From positions 1 to 61,885 of the forward strand of contig PFGT01000062.1 of the NCBI GenBank assembly GCA_002782005.1: DNA of 61,885 nt, in the 5' to 3' direction. Shown here piece by piece: positions 32,528 through 40,332 of this stretch; within the stretch, counting starts at the first letter, position 1; every line of letters starts with the position of its first letter. The position numbers and the translations under genes are program-made. This DNA is from Hydrogenophilales bacterium CG12_big_fil_rev_8_21_14_0_65_61_21. GTDB taxonomy: Bacteria > Pseudomonadota > Gammaproteobacteria > Burkholderiales > Thiobacillaceae. A model generated the notes under the pieces. The model had not been told where the DNA came from. It saw nothing but the letters and a program-made list of their open reading frames with translations, and made no database searches.

Positions 32528-33087
32528 GACGCCGCCCCGCCCGCATTCATAGCTTCCAACCCGTACTCATAGCCCTTCTCGAAGGCCTTGATATTGACCT
32601 TCAGAAAACGGTCGGGCACCAGGCCGGGCAGCGCCTTCTTCATGGCCTCGGCGGACACCACCTTGGTCACTGCGGTCAAGAAGCCCAGCGCCACGAGGTT
32701 GGTAAACAACCGATTGCCGACTTCCTCGGCGAAGCGGGTTGCTGGTACACGATAGAGTTTGAGCTCTAGGTGTTCGCCGCTCAGTTTCACCAGGTCCTGC
32801 TCGACAATCAGGATGCCGCCCTTGGGCAACTCGCTCCAATACTTGTCGTAGGCCTCCTGGGACAGCGCCAGGAGTATCCCGGGGTGGGTGAGGTAGGGAT
32901 AGAGGACGCGTTCGTCGGAGACCACGAGTTGCGCCGCGCAGGCGCTGCCACGGGCCTCCGGACCGAAGCTCTGGGTCATGGTGGCGAACTTGTCGTCGTA
33001 CAGGGACAGCGCCTTGCCGGTAATCAAGGCGCAGCGAATGATGCCCTGACCGCCGAATCCCGAGAACCTGATTTCATGAGTGCTCAT
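32524..33087 (-). CDS. korC: 2-oxoglutarate:ferredoxin oxidoreductase gamma subunit
   Basis: A 187-residue gamma subunit: IRFSGFGGQGIIRCALITGKA at the N-terminus is the family signature, with QSFGPEARGS further on. It completes a four-gene set in the order delta, alpha, beta, gamma, the same as the oorDABC genes of Campylobacter-type enzymes. The complex reductively carboxylates succinyl-CoA using two reduced ferredoxins. It follows korB by 11 bases and overlaps hdrA by 4. Confidence 0.93.
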   Translation of the reverse strand: MSTHEIRFSGFGGQGIIRCALITGKALSLYDDKFATMTQSFGPEARGSACAAQLVVSDERVLYPYLTHPGILLALSQEAYDKYWSELPKGGILIVEQDLVKLSGEHLELKLYRVPATRFAEEVGNRLFTNLVALGFLTAVTKVVSAEAMKKALPGLVPDRFLKVNIKAFEKGYEYGLEAMNAGGAAS

Positions 33088-33098
33088 GCGCTCGCTTC

Positions 33099-34250
33099 CT
33101 ACTTACGGGGCTTCTTGGCGGCGGTTTTTTTGACCGGAGCCTTGGTTGCGACCTTTTTCACAGTCTTGGCAACGGCCTTGGCCGGAGTCTTCTTGGCCGC
33201 AGCGGCGGGCACGGCCCGCCCTATAGCCGGCTTCTTGGCGGCGGCCTTTTTGACCGGAGCCTTGGTTGCGACCTTTTTCACTACAACCTTTTCGGATGCT
33301 GCCTGTTCTGCCGCCAGCACAGCGGCCCGGCGGGCAGCAACCCGCGCCTTCTCGGCCTTTTCTTCGGCCTCCCGCTCGGGAATGGTCTTGCCATAAAGCT
33401 GGTAATCGTCGCCCACCAGCTTGACCGCGCATTTATCGACGGCCTCCAGATAGGTGGGCTTAGCCTTGTCGACGAACTTGCCGACGACGATCTTGCCCTG
33501 GTAGTCGATGGCCGTCTCGCGGGTGTCGCAACCATGCTTGAGCACCGTGTTTTCCTGATAGAACTGGAGCATGTCGACGCCGTCGCCGAGGCGGTTGCGG
33601 CGCAGGTAGAGCGTGGTGCAGGGCGAGATAAGCTCAATGAAGGAAAAACCCCTGTGGGCGAGCGCTTCCTCGATCGACTGGGTGACGTTGCGGACATCCA
33701 TCGAGGTCCAGCGGGCGATGTAGGTGGCGCCAGCGGCATCGGCCAGGAAGGGCAGGCTGAACGGATATTCGTAGTTGCCGTAAGGCGTGGTCGAGGCGAT
33801 TGCCGAGGTCGGTGTGGTCGGCGTCACCTGGCCGCCAGTCATGCCGTAAGTGAAGTTGTTGTTGCAGATCACCACGATATCCATGTTGCGCCGAGCGGCA
33901 TGGATCAGGTGATTGCCGCCGATGCCGGTCAGATCACCCTCGCCGCTGAATACCACCACCGTCAGCTCGGGGTTGGCCAGCTTGATGCCGGTGGCCACCG
34001 GAATGGCACGGCCATGCGTGGTATGGATCGAGTCGAAATCGACATAGCCCGCCACCCGGCCGGTACAGCCGATGCCCGACACCACGACCAGCTTCTTGGG
34101 ATCGATGCCACTGCGCTTGACGGCCTCGGCAAAGGCGTTCACCTCGGAGCCGATGCCGCAGCCGGGACACCAGATATGCGGCATCCGATCCATCCGCAGG
34201 ACCCCGGACATGGGGCTGTCGTGTTTAAATTTTCCGATATCGGTAGTCAT
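33099..34250 (-). CDS. korB: 2-oxoglutarate:ferredoxin oxidoreductase beta subunit with a histone H1-like Lys/Ala/Pro tail
   Basis: A 383-residue protein. Residues 1-290 are a normal beta subunit: HIWCPGCGIG, then the thiamine-diphosphate site GEGDLTGIGGNHLIHAARRN followed by CNNNFTYGMTGGQ. Cys28, Cys31, Cys62 and others fit the [4Fe-4S] site. Beta subunits normally stop near residue 280-290. Here an Ala/Lys/Glu-rich linker (about 291-320) leads into a basic tail (321-383) in which KKVATKAPVKK occurs twice (325-335 and 365-375). The DNA behind the tail contains a 53-base direct repeat. The tail resembles bacterial histone H1-like proteins; whether it binds nucleic acid is unknown. The start overlaps korA by 4 bases. 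Confidence 0.92.
   Translation of the reverse strand: MTTDIGKFKHDSPMSGVLRMDRMPHIWCPGCGIGSEVNAFAEAVKRSGIDPKKLVVVSGIGCTGRVAGYVDFDSIHTTHGRAIPVATGIKLANPELTVVVFSGEGDLTGIGGNHLIHAARRNMDIVVICNNNFTYGMTGGQVTPTTPTSAIASTTPYGNYEYPFSLPFLADAAGATYIARWTSMDVRNVTQSIEEALAHRGFSFIELISPCTTLYLRRNRLGDGVDMLQFYQENTVLKHGCDTRETAIDYQGKIVVGKFVDKAKPTYLEAVDKCAVKLVGDDYQLYGKTIPEREAEEKAEKARVAARRAAVLAAEQAASEKVVVKKVATKAPVKKAAAKKPAIGRAVPAAAAKKTPAKAVAKTVKKVATKAPVKKTAAKKPRK
33109..33161. repeat. Direct repeat copy 1 within the korB tail
   Basis: This 53-base stretch recurs at 33229-33281 with two mismatches (TT versus CC at 33125-33126). The copies are exactly 120 bases apart, so the reading frame is kept. It encodes the KKVATKAPVKK repeat and suggests the tail grew by in-frame duplication. 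Confidence 0.85.
33229..33281. repeat. Direct repeat copy 2 within the korB tail
   Basis: Second copy of the 53-base repeat that begins at 33109, offset by 120 bases (40 codons). It encodes residues about 324-340 of KorB. Confidence 0.85.
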
Positions 34251-35413
34251 TGGTTGGCCTTTCTGATGGCGTCCAGGATGACCTCGGGGTCATGTACCGC
34301 GCCGCCGCAGTGATTGACGCTGATGGTTGCGCACTGGCCGCCGGCGCCGCGTTCCACCTCATGCACCATCTGGCCGTAGTTGATCTCCGGCACCACGAAG
34401 GCCTTTATCTTGGGCGCCAGTTCGCGGATACGTTTCTCGCAGAACGGCCAAATGGTGATGAGCCGCAGGTAACCGACCTTGATGCCTTCCTTGCGGGCAT
34501 CCTGGATGGCCTTGACGGCAATGCGGGAGGTAATGCCGTAGGACACCACCACGACATCGGCGCCATCGACCTGATCCTCATCGAGACGGATGATCTGGTC
34601 GGCGTTGCCGTTGATCTTCTCCATCAGGTGAGTAATCACGATCTTGCTCTGTTCGGCGGTCATGACCGGATAGCCGCGCTCGTTGTGAGTCAGGCCGGTG
34701 ATGTGGAAGTTGTAACCGTCGCCCGCCTGGGTCATGGGATGGCCGCCCTGGCTGTCGAACTGGTAGGGGCGGAAGTCCGCCTTGGGGCCGCTGTAGTTAT
34801 TGCGTGGCACCACCTGGATCTGCTCCGCCGGCGGGATGACCACCTTCTCGTGCATGTGACCGACAGTCTCATCGGTCAGGATGATGACCGGCACCCGGTA
34901 GAACTCCGACAGGTTGAAGGCCTCGACGGTGAGATCGAAACACTCCTGCGGGCTGTCCGGGGTCAGGGCGATGATGTTGTAATCGCCATGCGAACCATAG
35001 CGTGCCTGCATCATGTCCTGTTGGGCGGTCAGCGTCGGCAGGCCGGTCGACGGGCCGCCGCGCTGCACGTTGGCGATTACCAGCGGGGTCTCGGTCATGG
35101 CCGCCAGGCCGATGTTTTCCACCATCAAGGAGAAGCCGGGGCCGCAGGTCACGGTCATCGCCTTCTTGCCGCCCCAGGCAGCGCCGATCAGGGCGGCGAT
35201 GGAGGCCAACTCGTCCTCCATCTGGATGAACAGCGCGCCGACCTCGGGCGCCCGCTCGGCGAAGCGCTCGGCGGTCTCGGTCGAGGGTGTGATGGGATAG
35301 CCGGCAAAGAATCGGCAGCCGGCCGCCAGGGCGCCCTCGGCGATGGCGTGGTCGCCATCCATGAAGTGCGGGCCGCTATCGACCCCTCTTGGATCTGCGG
35401 TAACTGTCTTCAC
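34247..35413 (-). CDS. korA: 2-oxoglutarate:ferredoxin oxidoreductase alpha subunit
   Basis: A 388-residue alpha subunit. FFAGYPITPSTETAERFAE (about residues 35-53) is the pyrimidine-binding signature with YPITPS, and GPGFSLMVENIGLAAMTE follows. QRGGPSTGLPT and a C-terminal transketolase-like domain complete it. The size and the separate gamma and delta subunits fit the four-subunit Kor/Oor type, not the large one-chain pyruvate enzyme. Substrate choice (2-oxoglutarate) is inferred from sequence type and from the TCA neighbours. Its start overlaps korD by 4 bases. Confidence 0.93.
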   Translation of the reverse strand: MKTVTADPRGVDSGPHFMDGDHAIAEGALAAGCRFFAGYPITPSTETAERFAERAPEVGALFIQMEDELASIAALIGAAWGGKKAMTVTCGPGFSLMVENIGLAAMTETPLVIANVQRGGPSTGLPTLTAQQDMMQARYGSHGDYNIIALTPDSPQECFDLTVEAFNLSEFYRVPVIILTDETVGHMHEKVVIPPAEQIQVVPRNNYSGPKADFRPYQFDSQGGHPMTQAGDGYNFHITGLTHNERGYPVMTAEQSKIVITHLMEKINGNADQIIRLDEDQVDGADVVVVSYGITSRIAVKAIQDARKEGIKVGYLRLITIWPFCEKRIRELAPKIKAFVVPEINYGQMVHEVERGAGGQCATISVNHCGGAVHDPEVILDAIRKANQ

Positions 35414-35673
35414 TTTTCTGCTTCCCCTTTCGCAATTTCGTTATCCTTGGTCACGAAGATAGAAAACTCCGGACAGATCATTTGGCAATACTGGCAGTCG
35501 TGGCATTTTTCCGGGTTCTTGGCATAGGGTGGGTGATAGCCCTTGGCATTGAACTCCGGGGAGATGTCCAGCACATTGGTCGGACAAAACTGGACGCAAA
35601 AACCGCAGCCCTTGCACCAGATGTCGTTGATATAAACCGTGCCATGGAGCTGCTTTAGATTATTGAAGAACAT
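35410..35673 (-). CDS. korD: 2-oxoglutarate:ferredoxin oxidoreductase delta subunit (2x[4Fe-4S] ferredoxin-like)
   Basis: An 87-residue protein with CKGCGFCVQFCP (about residues 20-31) and CHDCQYCQMICP (about 57-68), each with four cysteines. It is the electron-entry subunit where external ferredoxin docks. First of the korDABC quartet, 11 bases after hdrB and overlapping korA by 4 bases. Confidence 0.93.
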   Translation of the reverse strand: MFFNNLKQLHGTVYINDIWCKGCGFCVQFCPTNVLDISPEFNAKGYHPPYAKNPEKCHDCQYCQMICPEFSIFVTKDNEIAKGEAEK

Positions 35674-35684
35674 TGCCGCATCCC

Positions 35685-36584
35685 TCAGGCCAGACCGCGA
35701 CCGGCCAAGGTCGGCTGCGGATCAATGTGGTGAAGATCGAAACGCAGCGCCGCATCGTCGCAGCCGAACGCCAACGCCATCAACTGGGTGAAGTAAAGCA
35801 CCGGCAGGTGATAAAAGTCCGGATTGAGGCGGCGCGCGTCATCCTGGCGGAAATCCAGATTGAAGGCGCACAGCGGGCAGCTCACCACCACCAAGTCGGC
35901 CTGTTCCTCGTGCGCCGAACCCATGATCTTGTCGGTGCGTTCGGCAATGATCTCCGGCTTGTCGACGGTGTGATAGGCGCCGCAGCATTCGGTCTTCAAC
36001 GGAAACTGGACCGGGGTGGCGCCGAGGGCCGTAATCAGGTCCTCCATGATCGTCGGGTTTTCGACATCGTCGAAGGCGACCTCTTTCGGACGCACCAGCA
36101 GGCAGCCGTAGTAGCAGGCCACCCGCAGCCCGGCGAGCGGCTTTTTCACCTTCTCGGCCAGCTTATCAAAACCGATCCGGTCGCGCAGGTATTCCAGCAA
36201 GTGCAGGACATCGACATCACCCTGGTATTTGGTTTCCTCCTGGTACAGGAACTCGTTGATGGTTTCGAGCGCGTCGGGACGCTTCTTGACGTCGATGTTG
36301 GCGCGCTTCAAGGTGTTGTAACACATGGCGCAGGTGGTCATGAATTCGCTGGCCTGGGCCTCCTTGACGCGAATCAGGTTGGTCACCGGCGCCACCCGAT
36401 TCATGATGTTGTCGGAGCCCAGCGCATGGACCGTACCGCAACAATTCCAGCGCGCCAGTTCCTCGACCTCGACACCCAGCTCCGCCATCGACGAGACGGT
36501 GGAAACGTCGAAATTCCGGGCCTGGTTCTTCAGTGTGCAGCCGGGATAATAAATAAGTTTCATCGGCGTATTTCCATTGGCCAT
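35685..36584 (-). CDS. hdrB: HdrB-type subunit with two CCG domains
   Basis: A 299-residue protein with two complete cysteine-rich CCG domains: YYPGC, NCCG and CAMC in the first, CYYGC, ECCG and CPLC in the second. In heterodisulfide reductases this subunit holds the non-cubane [4Fe-4S] clusters that reduce a disulfide, the high-potential outlet of bifurcation. Related CCG subunits serve fumarate reductases in methanogens and Campylobacter-type bacteria. With frdAB nearby, either a thiol/disulfide or fumarate could be the final acceptor. Start overlaps the hdrC stop. Confidence 0.93.
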   Translation of the reverse strand: MANGNTPMKLIYYPGCTLKNQARNFDVSTVSSMAELGVEVEELARWNCCGTVHALGSDNIMNRVAPVTNLIRVKEAQASEFMTTCAMCYNTLKRANIDVKKRPDALETINEFLYQEETKYQGDVDVLHLLEYLRDRIGFDKLAEKVKKPLAGLRVACYYGCLLVRPKEVAFDDVENPTIMEDLITALGATPVQFPLKTECCGAYHTVDKPEIIAERTDKIMGSAHEEQADLVVVSCPLCAFNLDFRQDDARRLNPDFYHLPVLYFTQLMALAFGCDDAALRFDLHHIDPQPTLAGRGLA

Positions 36585-37003
36585 CAGGATGTCTGCTTGC
36601 GCAGGGCGCTGATCAGGGCGATCGGCGGCAACGCGCCAATCGCCTCGGGAGATAGTTCCTGAATCTTGAGGTGGTCAGCGCGGTTAACGGTGCCCAGCAC
36701 GGTTTGGCGCAGCGCCTCGATGACCTCGGCGATCCGGATGTCCTTCGGGCAGCGGCTATTGCAGGTCATGCAGGACACGCAAATCCAGATGGCGCGGGTC
36801 GCCAGCAACTGTTTCTCCATGCCCAGTTGGGCCATGCGGATGATCTGGTTAGGCAGCACGTCCATGTGCGCCGCCATCGGACAACCCGCGGAGCACTTGC
36901 CACACTGGTAGCAGGCCAGCAGTTTCTGGCCGCTGATCTTTTCGATCTTGGCCACAAACGTGCCACCGAGCCGAGATGAAGAAATGCGTAAAGTGGTATT
37001 CAT
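36584..37003 (-). CDS. hdrC: HdrC-type iron-sulfur subunit
   Basis: A 139-residue protein with two [4Fe-4S] motifs, CYQCGKCSAGCP and CVSCMTCNSRCP, the standard HdrC pattern linking HdrA to HdrB. The ATG at 37003 begins 8 bases after the rubrerythrin-like gene stops; reading further upstream would overlap that gene. The ribosome-binding site is weak (GGA), so translation may depend on coupling to the gene before it. HdrA is encoded away from HdrB and HdrC, on the far side of korDABC, but in the same direction. Confidence 0.92.
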   Translation of the reverse strand: MNTTLRISSSRLGGTFVAKIEKISGQKLLACYQCGKCSAGCPMAAHMDVLPNQIIRMAQLGMEKQLLATRAIWICVSCMTCNSRCPKDIRIAEVIEALRQTVLGTVNRADHLKIQELSPEAIGALPPIALISALRKQTS

Positions 37004-37011
37004 GTTCCGGC

Positions 37012-37545
37012 TCAGTATTTCGCATCCATGCGGAACTCGGGCGTATCGAGCCACAACCCGACGTTCTGCACGCTGTCCAGTTGCGCCTGGAGGCTGTCGT
37101 AGTGGAAGCCCTCCTCCTGGATTATTTTCCCGATCAGGCCGAGCATCTCGCGATCCGTGGTGTGTTCGGCTATCTCCTGGTACACCTGGATGGCGCGCCG
37201 CTCCATCTCCATGGCCAGGCGCAGTGCCTGGGTATCGTCGGCGACCACCTCGTGACCGCGTTGCGCCACGGCGGCTTGCAGCTCGGCGATGGTCTTCGAT
37301 GGCTGGGCGATGGTCGCTTCCTGGTCGGCAAGCCGCTGCCACTCGTCCTCACCGATCAGCGCGGCAAACAGCACGTGGGTTTCCGCCACATGCTCCGTTT
37401 CCGCTGCCGCCAGGCGCAGGAACATGGCCTTGCCGGTGGGGTTCTGAGTCAGCTCGGCCACATGACGGTAGAAGCGCTCGCCGCCGAACTCGAAGCCGAT
37501 CGCGGTGCGCGCCAGTTCGATCACCTTGTCGTCGATGTGAGTCAT
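37012..37545 (-). CDS. Rubrerythrin-like diiron protein without a rubredoxin domain
   Basis: A 177-residue ferritin-like four-helix protein. Diiron-ligand motifs are visible: GFEFGGERFYRHVAE with AETEHV in the first half, and MEMERRAIQVYQEIAEHT with IQEEGFHYDSL in the second. No C-terminal rubredoxin CxxC pair is present. Such proteins commonly remove peroxide or oxygen in anaerobes. Sitting between frdA (18 bases) and hdrC (8 bases), it may protect the oxygen-sensitive iron-sulfur and Kor enzymes encoded around it. This role is inferred. Confidence 0.85.
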   Translation of the reverse strand: MTHIDDKVIELARTAIGFEFGGERFYRHVAELTQNPTGKAMFLRLAAAETEHVAETHVLFAALIGEDEWQRLADQEATIAQPSKTIAELQAAVAQRGHEVVADDTQALRLAMEMERRAIQVYQEIAEHTTDREMLGLIGKIIQEEGFHYDSLQAQLDSVQNVGLWLDTPEFRMDAKY

Positions 37546-37562
37546 TAGTTTTGTCCGGCGCG

Positions 37563-39278
37563 TCAGGCGTCGGACCGCTCCTCTTGCAAGCGGTTATGCA
37601 CTACCGAAGCGCCGGGCAGCACGTTGCCGCCGCGCACCAGTTGCCGTTTCCTGACATCCTTGGGCGCATAGGACGGCAACAGGATCGGGGCCACCAGATT
37701 GGTCTGGACTCCGGAATTGGCCAGTTCTTTCTCATAGTTATCGAGGTGCGCCAGGCTGAGTTTGCCGAGCTTGACGGTCTTGGCGTAGGCGCCGGCTGAC
37801 TTGCCGGCGCGCCGACCGAATACGTTGTAGTCGAGCACCGAATTGCCCATCAGCCGGTTGCGACCGTGCAGGCCGCCGGTGGCCTCGCCGGCCACGTAGA
37901 GACCAGGGATGTTGGTCTCGCAACGTTCGTTGATCTCGACACCGCCGTTCTGGTAGTGCAACGACGGGTAAATCAGCATCGGCAGTTTGTTGATGTCGAT
38001 GCCGTAGCGGATGTACTGGCGGTACATCGCCGGGAACTGGTGGGCCACATAGCCTTCGCCGTGCAGCATGTCGATCAGCGGCGAGTCCAGCCATACGCCG
38101 AGACGCCCCGACGGGGTTTCAATGCCGCCGCCGTTTTGCACGCATTCGCGTATGATCGCCGAGGCCTCGATGTCGCGCGGCTCGCGCGGGAAGACAAACA
38201 GCTCGCCGTCCTTGTTCAGCGGCTGGCCGCCGGCACCGCGGATCTTCTCGGTAATCAGGAAGCCGGCGATCTGTTCAGGGAAGGAGGCGCCGGTCGGGTG
38301 GTATTGAACCGAATCCATGTACATCAGCTTGGCACCGGCACGATAGGCCATCACCAGGCCGTCGCCAGTGGCGCCGTAGTGGTTAGTGGTGTCAAAACCG
38401 CGAATGTGCAGGCGACCATAGCCGCCAGTGGCGATGAGGGTAGACTTCGCCTTGACGGTAAAGAATTCTTCGCTGTCCATGCTGTAAAGAACCGCGCCGG
38501 CGCACCGGCCCTCGTCATCCATAATCAATTCCACCGCCGGCATGAATTCCTTGATGGTAATCATGTCGGGATGGTTGCGCACTTCGTCCATCAGGGTGCG
38601 CATGATCATGGCGCCGGTGTAGTCGCGGCACGACACCATGCGCTTGCGCGAGGTGCCGCCGCCGTGCAGCACCTGGATGGAGCCGTCTTCTTCCTTGTCC
38701 CACACCACGCCCAGGTCTTCGAGCCACTTGACCACGCCGGGGCCATCTTCAGTGAGCGCCTTGACCAGTTCCGGCTTGTTCTCGAAGTGGCCACCGCCGA
38801 TGGCATCGAGATAGTGTTTGGTCGGCGAGTCGGTGCGCGATACGGCGGCCTGCATCCCGCCTTGTGACATCATGGTGTTGGCGTCGCCCATGCGCAGCTT
38901 GGTGGCGATCAGCGAACGAATGCCGTGTTGCTGCATGGCGATCAGCGCGGCATTGCAGCCGGCGCCGCCACCGCCGATGATCAGCAGGTCGGTTTCGAAA
39001 TCTGGCTTGTCCAGATTCACTTGCTCGCTGCGCAACCAGGAGTGCGATTCCAGCAGGTCCGCCACTTCGGTAGTCAGCTTCTCGCCCTTGTTGGGGCCGA
39101 CACGCACCGGCCGCAAAGCATCGGGCTTGTAGTCGGGATGGAAATCCTCCAGCACACGGCGCCGCTCTTCGGCGTTCATGGGCGGGTAAACGGGGACCGA
39201 CTTCCTGGCCAATTCCAGGCGAGCGGCGCGCGTCTGGACCACCTTGCGCAACGATTCTTCCATGTACTCTGGATACAT
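37563..39278 (-). CDS. frdA: Fumarate reductase/succinate dehydrogenase flavoprotein subunit, non-covalent FAD type
   Basis: A 571-residue flavoprotein. An unusual N-terminal extension of about 90 residues precedes the FAD fold (LLIIGGGGAGCNAALIA). Catalytic-site segments are normal: QYHPTGAS, EKIRGAGG, LHYQNGGVEIN and GLHGRNRLMGNSVLDYNVFG. In enteric FrdA the histidine in SHTVAAEGG carries covalent FAD. Here that place reads ANTMMSQGG, with Asn134 instead of His, so FAD should be bound non-covalently, as in soluble fumarate reductases. No membrane-anchor gene is nearby. In the reductive TCA cycle it would reduce fumarate to succinate. Confidence 0.92.
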   Translation of the reverse strand: MYPEYMEESLRKVVQTRAARLELARKSVPVYPPMNAEERRRVLEDFHPDYKPDALRPVRVGPNKGEKLTTEVADLLESHSWLRSEQVNLDKPDFETDLLIIGGGGAGCNAALIAMQQHGIRSLIATKLRMGDANTMMSQGGMQAAVSRTDSPTKHYLDAIGGGHFENKPELVKALTEDGPGVVKWLEDLGVVWDKEEDGSIQVLHGGGTSRKRMVSCRDYTGAMIMRTLMDEVRNHPDMITIKEFMPAVELIMDDEGRCAGAVLYSMDSEEFFTVKAKSTLIATGGYGRLHIRGFDTTNHYGATGDGLVMAYRAGAKLMYMDSVQYHPTGASFPEQIAGFLITEKIRGAGGQPLNKDGELFVFPREPRDIEASAIIRECVQNGGGIETPSGRLGVWLDSPLIDMLHGEGYVAHQFPAMYRQYIRYGIDINKLPMLIYPSLHYQNGGVEINERCETNIPGLYVAGEATGGLHGRNRLMGNSVLDYNVFGRRAGKSAGAYAKTVKLGKLSLAHLDNYEKELANSGVQTNLVAPILLPSYAPKDVRKRQLVRGGNVLPGASVVHNRLQEERSDA

Positions 39279-39306
39279 CTGATTCCTCTCTTATTCCGTG
39301 TGCCGA

Positions 39307-40047
39307 CTATTCGGAATCGCGGGCGTAGTAACGCTCGGATAAAGCTTCGCGGCCCATAGCCATCAGCTCAGCGTATTCCGCCTCATAGACGCCCTCTTCC
39401 ACCGCCTTGACGCGCTCCGCCAGTTCCGGGCTGTCCTTGCGCAGATAGCGGCCATAGAGGCGCTTCGCCAGGATGGCCATCAGGGGTTGGGTGATTTCAG
39501 CCGGGCAGCGCAGCATGCACAACCCGCAGACGACGCAGTCGAAGGACAGGTCCATCACCGCCGCGATGTCGCCGCGTTTGGCGGCCTGGACGTAATCCAT
39601 GACCTGGAGCCCCTGCGGACAGGACTTGGTGCAGGTGCCGCAGGCCACGCAGCGGAACACCGTCGGGTACATCTGCTGAATGGCGCTGACGTTGGGCCTG
39701 AGCTTCTCGATGTCGTAGATCGCCTTTTCGGCCGGAACCGAGGGTATCTGCGCCAGCGTCATGCCGTCCTCGACCAGGGTCATACAGGCCAGGCCAGTAC
39801 GGATTTTGTAATCGCCAGGCAGGCGGTAGAGGGTGGCGCAGGCGCCGCAATAGCCCTCGCGGCAACCAGCGCCACGGATGATCTGGTGGCCGGCATATTC
39901 GATGGCGCCCATGATGGTCGCCTCGGCCGGCACCTCATAGGCCTTGCCCATGATGTATACCGTGATCAGTCGCTCAGCCGCTTCGCGCCCTCCGTCGGCC
40001 GCCGAAGTCGTTGGACTGTTCGCTATTCCCGCCGACACGCTTGTCAT
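39307..40047 (-). CDS. frdB: Fumarate reductase iron-sulfur subunit, two [4Fe-4S] type
   Basis: A 246-residue protein. The N-terminal [2Fe-2S] domain carries GCREGYCGACATLYR and a later Cys in GLACMT. The C-terminal domain has CVACGTCTKSCPQG and CVVCGLCMLRCPAE, that is two four-cysteine motifs. Classic FrdB/SdhB proteins have one [4Fe-4S] and one [3Fe-4S] site, the latter next to the quinone. The extra cysteine here suggests a lower-potential, soluble-type chain. The ATG at 40047 has AAAGG 9 bases upstream; earlier starts lack one. It is the first gene of the 21-kb run. Confidence 0.9.
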   Translation of the reverse strand: MTSVSAGIANSPTTSAADGGREAAERLITVYIMGKAYEVPAEATIMGAIEYAGHQIIRGAGCREGYCGACATLYRLPGDYKIRTGLACMTLVEDGMTLAQIPSVPAEKAIYDIEKLRPNVSAIQQMYPTVFRCVACGTCTKSCPQGLQVMDYVQAAKRGDIAAVMDLSFDCVVCGLCMLRCPAEITQPLMAILAKRLYGRYLRKDSPELAERVKAVEEGVYEAEYAELMAMGREALSERYYARDSE

Positions 40048-40332
40048 ATAAACACCTTTATCATCTTGTTTCCGCATTTCAGGATGCTTTAGTCGAATTG
40101 CGACTGAGGCCGAAGCCCTTCAGCAAGGGCGCCGGTCAGCGTCGTTGCTAAATTGGTTCACGACTTCAAGGTCCGATCATAAAGAGCTTCGTTAAGGGTT
40201 GACAATAGATGATGTCAATATACGATAAAAAAAAATAAATCACCTCGCATGACAATACCAATTATCGTTGCCGTTTATCGATGCTACCGTGGTCGCATCG
40301 AATATTGCCACCTTGCCGACTAGGAGACCTTC
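40048..40332. promoter_or_regulatory. Divergent control region between frdB and mdh-citE
   Basis: A 285-base gap, AT-rich in its centre (40218-40240) against a GC-rich background. TTGACA (40200-40205) and TGTCAA (40214-40219) form a palindrome with an 8-base spacer. The plus-strand TTGACA pairs with TACGAT (40222-40227) at 16 bases, a candidate promoter for mdh-citE. The minus-strand TTGACA within TGTCAA could be the -35 box for the frd operon, but its -10 is weak. CGATAAA (40224-40230) and TTTATCG (40274-40280) are a further inverted pair. No regulator can be named. Confidence 0.5.

Noticed and set aside
33109-33281. Repeats in korB as a CRISPR or satellite
   Set aside because: Only two copies, within a coding frame and spaced by whole codons; best explained as an in-frame duplication.
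34247-35413. KorA read as a pyruvate:ferredoxin oxidoreductase
   Set aside because: The four-subunit delta-alpha-beta-gamma order and TCA neighbours favour 2-oxoglutarate; sequence alone cannot fully exclude pyruvate, so this is a preference.
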